NCBI RefSeq assembly: GCF_000699445.3
Contig: NC_067202.1
Span: forward strand, 8,179,458 to 8,243,457
DNA length: 64,000 nt
Origin: Schistosoma haematobium
Lineage: Eukaryota; Platyhelminthes; Trematoda; Strigeidida; Schistosomatidae
Direction: 5' to 3'
This document shows positions 26,441-38,500 of the stretch, in pieces; position 1 is the first letter of the stretch; each line of letters starts with the position of its first letter. The position numbers and the translations under genes are program-made. A model generated the notes under the pieces. It was given only the letters and a program-made list of their open reading frames with translations. It searched no databases and was not told the DNA's origin.

Positions 26441-27229
26441 TAAATAAATAAGTGATATGTAAAACAATCTAAAGATCATATATATTTAGATATTCTAATA
26501 TGTTCAAATATCTGTAGGCTAGAAGAGCGCTCATTATCTAACGAATCACCAACGATATGGCTTTCTTGTTATCTGAGTTTAACCAGGAAAAAAACGGAAC
26601 CAAGCTGTATCAATAAACAATGTCAATATCTTAGAAAATGCGAGGAGTTTGTTTGTCTACGCAATTAATGTCAATTTCACCCTATGATGACATGAGGCCC
26701 CCTTCCCCCAATTCAAGAATGTCAAGTACCTTGTAGAATAATCTACAAGTTCATTCTCTGGGTAGATAATAGTTGGGATTAATTTTTGGAGGTCATACGT
26801 AACTCAAGGTTGTTATATTAAAGTTTATTAGCTCGGAGCATCAAGTACCTTAATCTTTCACTAATCATAGTGATTATGTCTGAGCCTTAATCAAAACTGA
26901 CATCACATTAATGTTTAAACGCGAACTAAATGAGTTATTGGCTAGTCGATCTATGACGCCTAACTGCAAACCAGATTTTGTTTTCACATTTGTCACTGAG
27001 GCTATGTTCATCCGTTACATAAGTTGCAGATCATATAATTCGCTAAAAATCAAGATGATAAAATACTTGTTATTATCCATCTTGCTTTTTGTTCTGAATG
27101 GACAGCTGGATGAGAATAAGTTCCATGCTTTACTTAATGTGTTATCGATGGTTAACTGACGTAAAGAAATAGTCGCTTGTAGAAATGGAGACAATAACAT
27201 TCACATGGCTTGTACCTTCCCATTGAGGT
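26441..27229. other. Intergenic DNA, nothing recognised
   Basis: No coding or repeat similarity seen. Confidence 0.5.
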
Positions 27230-27475
27230 TTAAGACTGCAATTGATCAGTCTATTATTGGCATATGTGCATACTGTGCGTATGCCTCGATATTGCCTCAA
27301 TTCACAAGCTTTTTGTAAGCAACGATGGATAGTGGCTAGCAGTGGAATTCAGGACGCGCATTTCGACCTAATCAAGACTCATCAGCTGGACTGAATATGA
27401 ACCTAGGGATGTAGGCACATCCAGCTGACGATTCCAAATTAGGACGATTGGTTAAAGAGACTGGTTAATTGCTGT
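27230..27475. repeat. Two SMalpha-like (family A) copies in inverted arrangement
   Basis: 27325-27400 is a minus-strand copy: GGATAGTGGCTAGCAGTGGA, then GACGCGCATTTCG and GACTCATCAGCTGG. Read in reverse this is an intact hammerhead core CTGATGA with GAA and UC. Stem II is weakened by mismatches. Immediately after, 27412-27460 on the plus strand repeats GCACATCCAGCTGACGA with a broken second half. The upstream 27230-27320 segment is also shared with the copies at 30078 and 50280. Confidence 0.7.
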
Positions 27476-27789
27476 CTAAACATCTATGAGAAGATTCAAA
27501 GAACCAACTGATTAAAGTTCATTGATGAATATATAGTTAACCACCTAGGAAATTAACAGCTCGTTCCTCAGTAATTATTTTTTATATAGATTCCTTGCAA
27601 TTCTAGTAGGAAACTGTGACTTTTGGATTCAAACTAATGGAAAGTAACTCAGTTAACTACGCTAGACATCATAATACGATGATGTCTTATCAAAAAGTTT
27701 GGAAAATATGAGTCTCTAGATCCTGATTCACTGTTTAAATAGGATCATCCTATCCTAAATTAATTAAATGCTTTAATTCAATGCTATCA

Positions 27790-28380
27790 GTCAGTCTTGA
27801 GTGCTGTTAGAGGTATGAGGGCGGTTATCACTTCCAGGTTTCCCATATCGTGGAAGAGTTCTTCTGAAGGTACCTGAAAAGAAAGTTGGATTAAATATAG
27901 TCTTAGAGACCTGAGAGCGTGACCGCAGTGCCCAAGAAACAACTGCTTGAGGTCGGTCACACACGACCTTTTTATGAGTAATTTTTGTGTTAGCTCCGTA
28001 CTTGTTGAGACCTTACCGCCGGAGACGGATATCCGTGGGATAAGGCGAGGTGTGCATTTTTAAGGTCGACCTTTTCTAATCCCACCCCTCCTTGTGGGAA
28101 GGCGGCATTGCTGCAGACGCTGGTTGTCTGAAGGAAACACCTTACTGCTGTCACACCTCTGTACAGTCAGCAGTACGGCTTCGCCTTTGAACCTTAGGTT
28201 TGTTGCTTTTAGCCTTACTGCTCGTCAACCGACCTGTCTGACATGGTGGGACCTTGAGGAACAATTGTTTCAGCCAGTGTAGCTCGGTTGCTTCATCATG
28301 ATAGGCAAGCCCGACCACCACGTCAAGGTAGCAACAACGGTCGGAAACTCAATGCTATATGGGTTCATGGATGCAAATAA
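27790..28380 (+). repeat. GC-richer dispersed repeat
   Basis: About 590 bp of markedly higher GC than its flanks, with a second diverged copy at 19790-20010. No protein domain is seen. The class is unknown; a retroelement UTR or a SINE-like unit is possible. Confidence 0.55.
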
Positions 28381-28799
28381 CTGAAAAAAAATTACAAAAC
28401 AATTGGTTGATTCTTTCTTTTTTGTCAGTAATCACTATCAATGAATAATCTACATTATTATAGGGAAGTATCATTCAAAAGGCTATTTGAACTCATTAAC
28501 TTATTGGTTAATAAATTAGAATTTATAGTAATCAGTACTGTATTAAAACCTCAATGTTAATATCACTACTAATATTCAAGAATATCCATTTAATAAGTCT
28601 TAAATAGAAAGAAATACCCATTCTGGATTTCATTATTTAGTTATATTTCAAGTATACTCATATAAACTTCTTAGAAATCTATGAACAAGAAAAAAAACAA
28701 AGTCACTTCAAATTCAAATGTCTATTTATTTATTAAGTACTAACATAAATGTTTAGAAAGAAGCTTCTTTTTTTGTTTGTTTTCATTTCCCCAACACCA

Positions 28800-29204
28800 T
28801 AAAGACTTATTTATTCAAACAATAATAATAATAAAAGAGAGAGAGAGAGAGAGGGAATGTATTTATTTGAGTACAAGTAACCACCTTATTACATTATTAT
28901 TGTATTTCATCATACAACAACACTATCAATAAGAGTTGAATGAAATTGTATAACAATAATAATAATTATTATTATATATAAATTACATTCATTGTAATTA
29001 AACATAATCAAAGTATAATAACTAATGATAATATGAATGTATAGAAAGAAAGATAAAAAGAAAAGTAATAAACAAGGTTGACGATGATGATGATGATGAT
29101 GATCATCATCATCATCACCATATCAGTTCAATTCTATGAAATATGGTTGATTATTTAACATTATAATAGGAATGATGATGATGATACTAACAGCAGTGAT
29201 ACAA

Positions 29205-29240
<36 letters not shown>

Positions 29241-29345
29241 GTTATATAAAAAGTCACATGAAGAGATTGGAAGTGTGAAAAGTGAACCTGTCAACTACAT
29301 GCATACATACACACATACACACATACATACATACATACATACATT
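28800..29345. repeat. Microsatellite cluster
   Basis: Within 550 bp there are an (AG)n run (28837-28853), ATT/AAT runs, a (GAT)n/(ATC)n inverted pair (29080-29117), (AAT)n (29209-29240) and (ACAT)n-type repeats (29300-29345). It lies just past the 3' end of the tetraspanin gene. Confidence 0.8.
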
Positions 29346-29432
29346 CATAAAAGCATAGATGTATACATCAACTATGCAAAGGCATTAACTTTATTTTGTT
29401 TTATAAAGGCAAAGTCCAACAAAAGAGATCAC

Positions 29433-29438
29433 TTTATT
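29433..29438 (-). promoter_or_regulatory. Candidate poly(A) signal of the tetraspanin gene
   Basis: AATAAA on the minus strand, about 104 bp beyond the stop codon at 29542-29544. Confidence 0.5.
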
Positions 29439-29541
29439 TGAGTATTTAACTCTTAACCGAGTATAGACAAACAATCAATTGAATATTGAATTCCATTTCA
29501 TTTAGTTTTGTTTTTTTTGTCGGTTTTGTTTGTTTGTTTGT

Positions 29542-29592
29542 TCAGATAACATCAATACAAATGGTTAAAAGTGTGAATAGAACAACGAGCAA
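29542..29592 (-). CDS. Tetraspanin exon 8: TM4 end and stop
   Basis: A strong pyrimidine tract and CCAG acceptor are followed by 16 codons, [16 protein letters not shown], then TGA. Phase 0 joins exon 7, and together they give one hydrophobic TM4 with a Cys near the membrane exit. The exon is short and low in sequence information, so it is the least certain of the eight. Confidence 0.75.
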   Translation of the reverse strand: MLVVLFTLLTICIDVI

Positions 29593-32500
29593 CTGGAAAA
29601 AAGAAAAAAACAAACAAATGTTTGATACTGGAATATAGATGATCAATGATTTACTTTGAACATAAGTCTTATCATGGATTAGTATGGGGAGATCCCATAC
29701 TGCAACTATAGACATTGTAAGACAATTGTTTCTTTGTAGCTTAGAACTCCATAGAAGCAATGATTTCATGTTGTTATTAGTTCAAGATGAAAATACATCT
29801 TGAAATTATACAAACAATCTAAGTAAGTAGTCATCTTTAAGATTGTTAATTATACTTATACTTAAATTATAATTAGTTAATGAATGAAAGTGTTGATCTA
29901 TAACTTCTAAGATTCTCAATAATGTTGAGTTCCATTTATACTTTAAAACATTTCATAAATTATAAAGTTTATCAAGGAAATTTCCAAAGATTGTTAATGT
30001 GCAAAATAGATAGAAAACGATGACAGTTATCTAAATTCACTTCGTATTGTTTTACTTGAATCTTCTTATTAATGTTTAGAACTGTAATTGATCAGTCTCT
30101 TATTGGAATATGTGCAAAGATGAATAATGGCAAGCAGTGAAGTCCAGGATGCGCTAAGTGCATAACATCATGGCGTTTGAGGCGAGCAGTACCGGGTTCG
30201 AGTCCCGGAGTTAACAATAACTCTGCGATGCAAGTACATCCGGCTGATGAGTCCCGAGTAGGACGAAAAGCGCGTCCTGGATTCCACTGTTAGCCATTAT
30301 CCATCTTTGCTGATAACAGTTATTTTTAAAATAATTAATGAATACATTTTCGAATCATATTCATTCATTCATTAGCATGAATATTTGTACATTCCAGTTA
30401 ATCAATACAAACTTCTGTATCTAACTTTGAAATAAATTTACTATGTAACGTGTAGAGAAAGAATGGTTAATGCAAAATCTATGTAGTGGTTCTTCAATGT
30501 GAAAGCCAATATCGATAAATACAAGGTTCAATCGTTGAACAACTATAGACGGATGCTAATGTAACTCAACCAGTATCCTATCCATATCTGACGAGTTAAA
30601 AAATGTTTGTATCAGAATTCTGTATAAAACTCAATGACTGGTGTAATAGTGAAACTTATTTAGAACATAAATGTTGCAATTCAGGTAAAGCAACATTGTT
30701 TATAGTTTGGGTTTCATTAGTCTCATTTTGTTCAAATATTCATAAACCTTGCAATACTGACAACCTACACAAGTGCAGATGTCCTAAAACTTACTGATTA
30801 CCATTTGTACCATACTTAGAATACATATAAATACCGCTTAAATTCTCAAAAAAAAGATTAATATGGGTGATATAATTGTTTCATAAACAAAGATGGATGG
30901 TGGCTAGCATTGGAATACAGGATGCGCGTTTTATCCTATTTGAGACTCGTCAGTTGAATGAACCAGCAGCCTAGAGTTGATGTTCACTCTGAAACTCCAA
31001 CCCTGTACCGTTCGCTTCAAACACCATCGCGTTATAAATGCGCGTTTTGGATTCCACGTCTAGCCATCATCCATCTTTGCTTATAATGCTTGTAACTTAA
31101 GGCAATATCGAAGCAATCCATACAGAATACATATATGCTAATGTCCTTAACATCAATCGAAGATTAAAAACAATGATTGTTTCAGTTTTTCAGGAGCTAT
31201 TAAAAATTAAATGTGCTTTTCTCTTCCAAGAAGTAAATTTGAAACGTTTAGAAATTATACTCAGTTTCTATCTAACAAACTATTTTCCAATGAATATGAA
31301 TTTCGGCGAAAGTCTAATTTATGGACGACCTTTGAACGGATCTTGAGTGACCCTGGGAAATATTAGCCAATCGGTAAACAGTCAGTATAGAGTAAAAAGA
31401 TGTTATGCAAAACCAAGGAAACAAGGTGGATACACTTCTCATACGTGGTTCAAAAACTTGTCAAGGTTAGAAAGAGGTTCAGAGGTTCTAAAATCGTAAT
31501 GCATGCAGTAGAGGAAATCATCCATACGGTTACAGAATAGTCGGCCTCTGGAGCCATGATAAAGTCTCAAAAACTCTTTCAGCCTCGACCACATAGCTTC
31601 AATATTGTTTATATGCACTCCGGTTGTTGAGTGCACAAAATGCTAATTGTGGATAACCACACGATGCACATAACCAAGCCTATGTAGTAGTCTGAACCTT
31701 CTCCAACCATCCGTATATATTGTAGTACCTGGCTGCAGCCAGTGTTACTGGTGCTTTTATTATGCAGTTCGCGATAATTGTCGTAATTTACCTTAGTTAG
31801 GGATTATATATGGAGTTCTCATCACGAACTGACATCAGCTATAATGCCAGAAATTTATTTAGCCAAATTGGTGAAAGGCTTTCGCGTTCAAATTCGAGAT
31901 CTATCATCTTATCCCTGGTTGATTCGTCCACGAATTATAGTCTCGCCGTTTTATTTGTTATAGCTACTCAAATATCACGTTTTGTACAAAATTCCCTGTG
32001 AACCGATCGTACGTTGGCGCCGTAACCTTGAAATCTCTAAAACGCCTCTGATTGGCTCGTCCATAAATTAGTCTCGCCTTAATTCCTTTTATCCTTACAT
32101 TTTGATCTTAATTATCAGTTAAGTAAATGAATTGAACTGAAATCAGATATTATCAATATGAACAGTCAAATAATTCAGAACTGTAGTTTAAAACTGCCGA
32201 AATCAATCACGTCCTCGGCTTCACCATAGTTCAGATTCACTGGGTAAGTAAATGTCTAAAAGAAACAAATTCATAATCCATGTTTCTATTGTTTGTATTG
32301 AACTAACACCTAATAATTGTTTAGAAGTGACAGATAAAAACAAACTTGAAATTAATTTCAAAAGCATTATTATGATTTATCTTTACTTACCAATAAAACA
32401 AATGCCCCAATTAATCCATAAGCTACATAATCCATATATTTAAGGAAAAATTCTTTCAATGGACCTCTACAACCATTTTTGTAATTACTGTTATTATCAT

Positions 32501-35500
32501 CGAATTTATCTGGACATGTAGAATCACTGATTGCATAATTTTGATTCATTTTGCAACACGGTACAGGATATTCAATATCTATGTGTTGTAATGAAGGTAA
32601 ACAGGAAGGGTATATAATTTATTATTCATAAAACAACAGTTTTATTCATTGTAGATGATATCGTTAACCAAGATACATAAATTCCGGATTAATGATTAAA
32701 ATTAATTCAGTGTTTCAAAGTTTGATGAGACAAATAAAATTCCTATTTTGAGATGAATGTTCAATTTTGAAGGTAAGCTTCTTCAGAGGATAATGTCAGG
32801 TGGTGAATGATTAAAGACTAGTTAGATTTCAATTATAACTCCACCTGAAGCCCCTCTGGGGTTACTACCGGTCCCAAGCCCGGATAGAGGAGGAGGGTTG
32901 AGCATGGGGTTAGCGACCCTATACTGTAGAAAACTAACTCGCTAAAAAACGCTAACCAGAAAAAATAACTCAAACTATTTAAACTCTGCCCTGGGAGTTA
33001 GAAAGTCTTCATTTAGAAGAGTTATGACGCCTCATGATGAAAGCCGAGTTCCTTCGGAAGTCATGAGGCCGATGCCCCTTCCGACAACCAGAGAAACAAC
33101 TAGTTCAGGTAGATGGAATGCCCGTACCAGGAGAGTATTCCAAATCGCTGTAGAAATGAAGAGATACAACCTGGAGTTGCTTGGAATCAGTGAGACATAC
33201 TTGACGTAGGTTGGACAAGATTTCAATTATGTAAGTGAATAGTATCGTTTTAATCACACAGCTTGAATATTCTGGGGTAAATTGTTACAGGTTTATTTGT
33301 GCAAAGTGCTAAATAGCTCAAATCAATCATTATACTAACTACGTGTAAAGCCAGTACAACGAATGTTGTGAGATGAAGTGAACTTATACGAAATATTTAG
33401 ACAATACAAAATGAGAGTTAATAATAAATCTATTTTTGTTATATCCCAATGAGTAGAAAAATTGTATTGCCGACGTTTCGTCACTTAATGTAAGTCAATT
33501 CTTCAGAGTAAATAAATAACTCAATGTATTGTTTCCCTGGTACTATTTAAACTTGTGGCTATTTACTTACTCTGAAAAAGTGGCTTACATTAAGTGACGA
33601 AACGTCAGAAATAAAGTTTTTCTACTCATTAGGATATAACAAGAAATATTTTAATAGTTGAGATCATGAGTCAGTTGAAGCTAGACCACCATGGTAATAC
33701 CTGGAGGCACTGAAAAAAATATATATCTATTAGTAATGTTTGATAGTTTTTGTAACCTTAACTGATTAGATAAAAACATAAAAATACACACCCTAAAAAT
33801 GATTGCTACAAGCATGTTACTACTGACAACATTTAATAAAAATATCTACTATGGATCGACAAAATACTCATAAGAGAACAAAGATTAGAATAAACACCTA
33901 CATGGAAAACGATTGTAATTTATACAACTGTGAAATACTAATATACACAATTTTATTTACAATGTTATGCAATATTCTAATCAAACTAATGTATATAATG
34001 GCATTATATAGGCAAAAAATTTGTTTTATTTGGGCGCCACTAGCTGTATATACATTAAGTTTATTGATATTGTTTTCACCCAATGTCTATATTATTGTGT
34101 ATCATAAATGAAGAAATATGAATCCTTTAACTAATCAGATATATCTTCCCGTAGTATACTTCAATCGGGCCATAATTTATGGGTATTGCTTTACAAAGAA
34201 TATGTTTTTCAATTATCGTTAGCACATTTGAAAAACCATTGTGTTCTGATGATGACATCATTTGAGAGGGACGAAGAACACTCCGAAAATACTTTCATTG
34301 TTGCTCAATATGATCGGAAGACCCTATATTTTGTCAGTGTCTCTACAAAATATGGCTATGTAATCAACATATTCAAAGTCAATACGAGAACCTCCTCCTA
34401 AGAGATCAATCTTTTAAAGGTTAGATGAAGAAAGTGTAATGTTAGCAAGCACCAATCAACACCAAGGTGTACAGGAAAAGCTGTGAACCACACATGGAGA
34501 AATTCAAACGCTGCACTTCTATCTGAAGTTTGTGCTGGTGATGTCATTCATAAGAACGATGAAAGCTCCACGACCAAACCATCTAGTTCAGAGAACAAAA
34601 CCCCATCAAAAAGAATATGTAGTCTGCAGAAAGATATCTGCGACAAAATTAATTGAAAAGGAGAAAGGTTGAAAATCATGAAGAACACCACTTGAGAGTG
34701 ATGTTTCTGACTACATTTCATCATAGGCTTTGACTGAGAAATTTGCGATTGAGTACACTGCCTTTACTAGTACGTGTACTTCTATGACGAATTAGTCAAA
34801 TGGAGTTCCATTCAGTTCTCAACGTCCATACGGTATGATAGTCAAACTAGTTAGTTAAAACTAAAGATAAATAGAGTTAACTCATTAAGCCAATTGAACT
34901 GTTGCCTAATTTTTTTAAAATAAATTCATAAACAATCCATTTTTAAAATGAACTTTAAGAGGTCTTGATGATCTAGACATACAATGACTTGTGGAAACGA
35001 AATACTTGGTATCAGTTTTATTAATCTAAAGTTCAACTGTTGTTTCCTCTTCTTGACTGGCATTCTCTGACTATATAACTTAGTAAGTATGCATTTAATT
35101 GAATATATGGCCTACCAGTAGGTGGCAGCCAGCAAAAGATCTAGGTCCAGAGTTTCTTTTTGACTAGCCGCAACTTCCTGTTGTTAAAATATGTATATAC
35201 AGTGGTTGTAAGTCAGTTAGTCTGTTGTCTCTGGACCGTACTTCAAGCCACATTTTGACGCAGAGTAAAAAAGGCATCAAAGTATATAGGAGAAACGCTT
35301 ACTAGTATATGTTTTACCACCGTAAGTGTCATTTTTCCAGAAATTAGGTGAACTTTTAAAGTCACTTCCACCATCCACGCCACAGCATTGAAGCTATAAA
35401 AAAATAAAAATATTGTATGTTAATGAAAGGTTAAACAAAATTATCGTATAATTAAACGCATAGTGATCTATCTGGTATTTGTAGCACACTAAATAAAAAT

Positions 35501-38500
35501 AAATTTATAAACTCTTTGCACTGAATCACCATAAACATTTTAAGAATAAAGATCCATTAAGTTTTTCAAAACTCGTATGCTTGGATCACACCAGGAACCT
35601 GTATGATTTAGCTTGTAAAATGTTTGATTCAGCCTATTTCATCTGAAGATCAATACACTGATCAAGTATTTTCTTCTAGGTTATACATATAATTTTGAAG
35701 ACTGTGATGACTTGAAGAGCATAACAGTTGTCAGGCAACAACTAAGTTAAAGATTAGAATCTCACTTCATTTACTTTCTGCTTCACTAACCAGGTAGAAT
35801 TCGTAGCCCTGATACAATGTTAGGAATTTGGATTTACTTGTCGTTACGTAGTTGAATTTAATTAGGGTAATCAGGGTCTTAGATGTGACAAGTAGTCAAG
35901 GGTGCGGTTCCTGTCCAAGATTGCTAAGTAAGGACCTTTCTACATCAATAAAACTTAGTCGTTAAATAATTAAAGAAAAAAACTAGATTCATTGATATTA
36001 AAATAATTATTTGTTTTTATTTTGGACAATAACTAGGGAGTAGTAATCAATAAATCATATTCTTCTCTGTTCAAGACTTGTTCAAGACCTCGAATCTATA
36101 TTGGTTTTGATACTTACATGCAGACACACACATTACTCAGAAAAAAACATGAAGTACACGTGCTTACTGGAGGCGAGATTAAACCAACCACTAGACTGTC
36201 CAGTGTATTTGCTTCCATTGACTGATAATTCTTTACACTCGTCTCGAACATTTCAACTGCTTTGTTGCCAATCTAGGTGTAAAAAAGGTGTTAAAATAAC
36301 AGTTAAATTTTGTGGAATAACTTTGCCCATATTTGTTTCGTTGAATATTCAGTTTGGTTTCATCTAGCATCAGATAAACAAACCTGTGATTTTAAGAATG
36401 ATTTAAATACCTCTGATGTTTGCATAGGTTTTATGCTTCTTTGACTCTAGTTGTTTCAGCTCCCCACTATGTCATGGTTTCTCCTTCCCAGTTTTCCCCC
36501 AACTCCTTTTCACTATTTTGATGTATGCCTTTAATTCCTGGGACCATGTGTGTTTTGTTTTATCTTTTTTTTCCGTTGAGAATTCCAAGTTAGAAATCGC
36601 ATTGTGATCTATTTTGACGATTTCCACAATGTGTGTCTTATTCACCTCCAGCATCTCCTCTTAATTTCCTATTCAGCTAGAAGCTGGTTCTTTCTATTTT
36701 AGTAGGTTATTGTTAATGGTATCTAGCCAACAGACCAAACAATTATTTATAAATACCTGCGCAAATTTGATGGTGGTTGTAATGGAAGTATTAGTTGCAT
36801 ATGTTGTGGATCTATTGATCAGTCATTAGGATGATTAAAGTGATTTACGAACCAACCGTCTGGCATGTGGATTAATTTGATAATCAAATCAATACATGAA
36901 CTATTAATTCAGTTTATAGGGTCCAAATAAACAGTGATTAAGATAAACGAACACAAATAATAATCAACCGAATGAGTACAAAACGGTTAGCTCATTTATT
37001 TAACGGGTTTTTCAGCTGTTCCAACAAGAACAGATTTGCCCAGGTGAACATGGTCTAATGATAAGAAATTATGGTTGGTGTACTGAACTCACGCTACATA
37101 AACTCCATAGTCTGTTTACAAACTCATACTGTACTACATTTGAATCCTCAACGAAATCAGATAACTGATTATCAAAATTAGTTTATTTACATAAACCATA
37201 GGTAACTGATAACCTTGAAAGTCTAGAAATTTAGGAGTGGTATGAGCTACTTATATCCACTTAAGTAGTGTATAACGGTGGTCAGGAAGAGAATGTATTT
37301 CAGTAGAAGATCGAGAAGGAAAGGATGGGAACGGAACGCAATTGGTATGAAGATGGCCGAACAATGAAATCTGAGACGATGGATTGATATTTATAAGAAA
37401 AACAGTCAATTTTGAGACAATCGATTGATATTTTGCAAATTAAGTATTTACTGTATTGTTCTCAGATTTTAGTAAGAGGTTCTGTTATTTTGTGCTTAAA
37501 TACATTTGATTATCCCCACTCGTGTTCTTGTTCACTACGTAAGTATTGAAACATTCAGCTTAGAGAATAACATAAATGAGTTACTGCAAATTTTCTTCAG
37601 TATCTGTCAACGATAGTTTTTTTTACAGTAATACAAGAACTTTTCTTCTTCTATATTTTTACATGTTACTTCGTAAGTATACTTCTTGTTTTATGATTAA
37701 CATTGATGCTTTATTCAAATTTTCCATTTCATTTGATAGCAGCATTGTAATTGCATATTTCATTAAAGATTTATCAACTCGGTTATCTGAATGTCATTTA
37801 ACTGATTCGTTCTTCCAAACTCAATCGCATATACATACATTAAGACTTAAGCAGTTTTTCTGGACAAATTATGACGGCAAAAATAAAAAGTCAATATATT
37901 TTAATGCTGATACTATTATTGTTAGGAATAATATGTTCCAGAATTAAGGTACTTAGAATGCAATGCTATAAACCGAATGTATTGATGACATAATGGTACT
38001 AGTGATTGCAAAACTAGATACAATTTTTCTTATTGAGATCATGAATCGATCAGTGCTGGACCACCATTGCAAACCTCGGTTCACTGGATTGTCGTTTCGT
38101 CCTAGTATGAGGCTCTTCAGCAGTGCTAATCCACGATCGTGAACGTGTGATTCGAACCCTGGACCTCTAGTCTCACTTGTGAACACCTAACCTCTAGACA
38201 AATTATCCGGCATCCGAAATTGCTGAACACATTTCCCTAATTAAACATTTGTATTTTTTAATATCTTAATAGAAATATTTGTTTTGATGACCACTTTTAT
38301 CATTAATAGATAACAGTTAAAGAATGATTAGAAACTATGGAGTACTGAGCAATTGGCACGTTCCGTTTTCAAACTCTTTAGCAATATATATTCATAAATT
38401 TATACTGGATTGAATGTCAAGAACATTCAAGGGTTTTTAGTGACTGTGACACCTTTGGACTACTTTTGGCTGTTCAGTCAGTGGTGAAATTTTCTTCGTA

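Noticed and set aside
30603..30797. Cys-rich 64-codon plus-strand ORF, possible secreted peptide
   Set aside because: No signal peptide, no conserved spacing and no flanking exon evidence; short enough to be chance.
32165..32235. Possible minus-strand tetraspanin exon after exon 7
   Set aside because: Its acceptor would need phase 2, but exon 7 ends in phase 0; the exon at 29542-29592 fits phase and hydrophobicity.
36113..36119. GTAAGT donor at the right end of tetraspanin exon 5
   Set aside because: Using it forces the exon through a stop codon in the EC2 frame; the GTAAGC donor at 36167 keeps the frame.
36101..36367. 88-codon plus-strand ORF
   Set aside because: Overlaps the opposite strand of tetraspanin exon 5, which has matching splice sites and phase.
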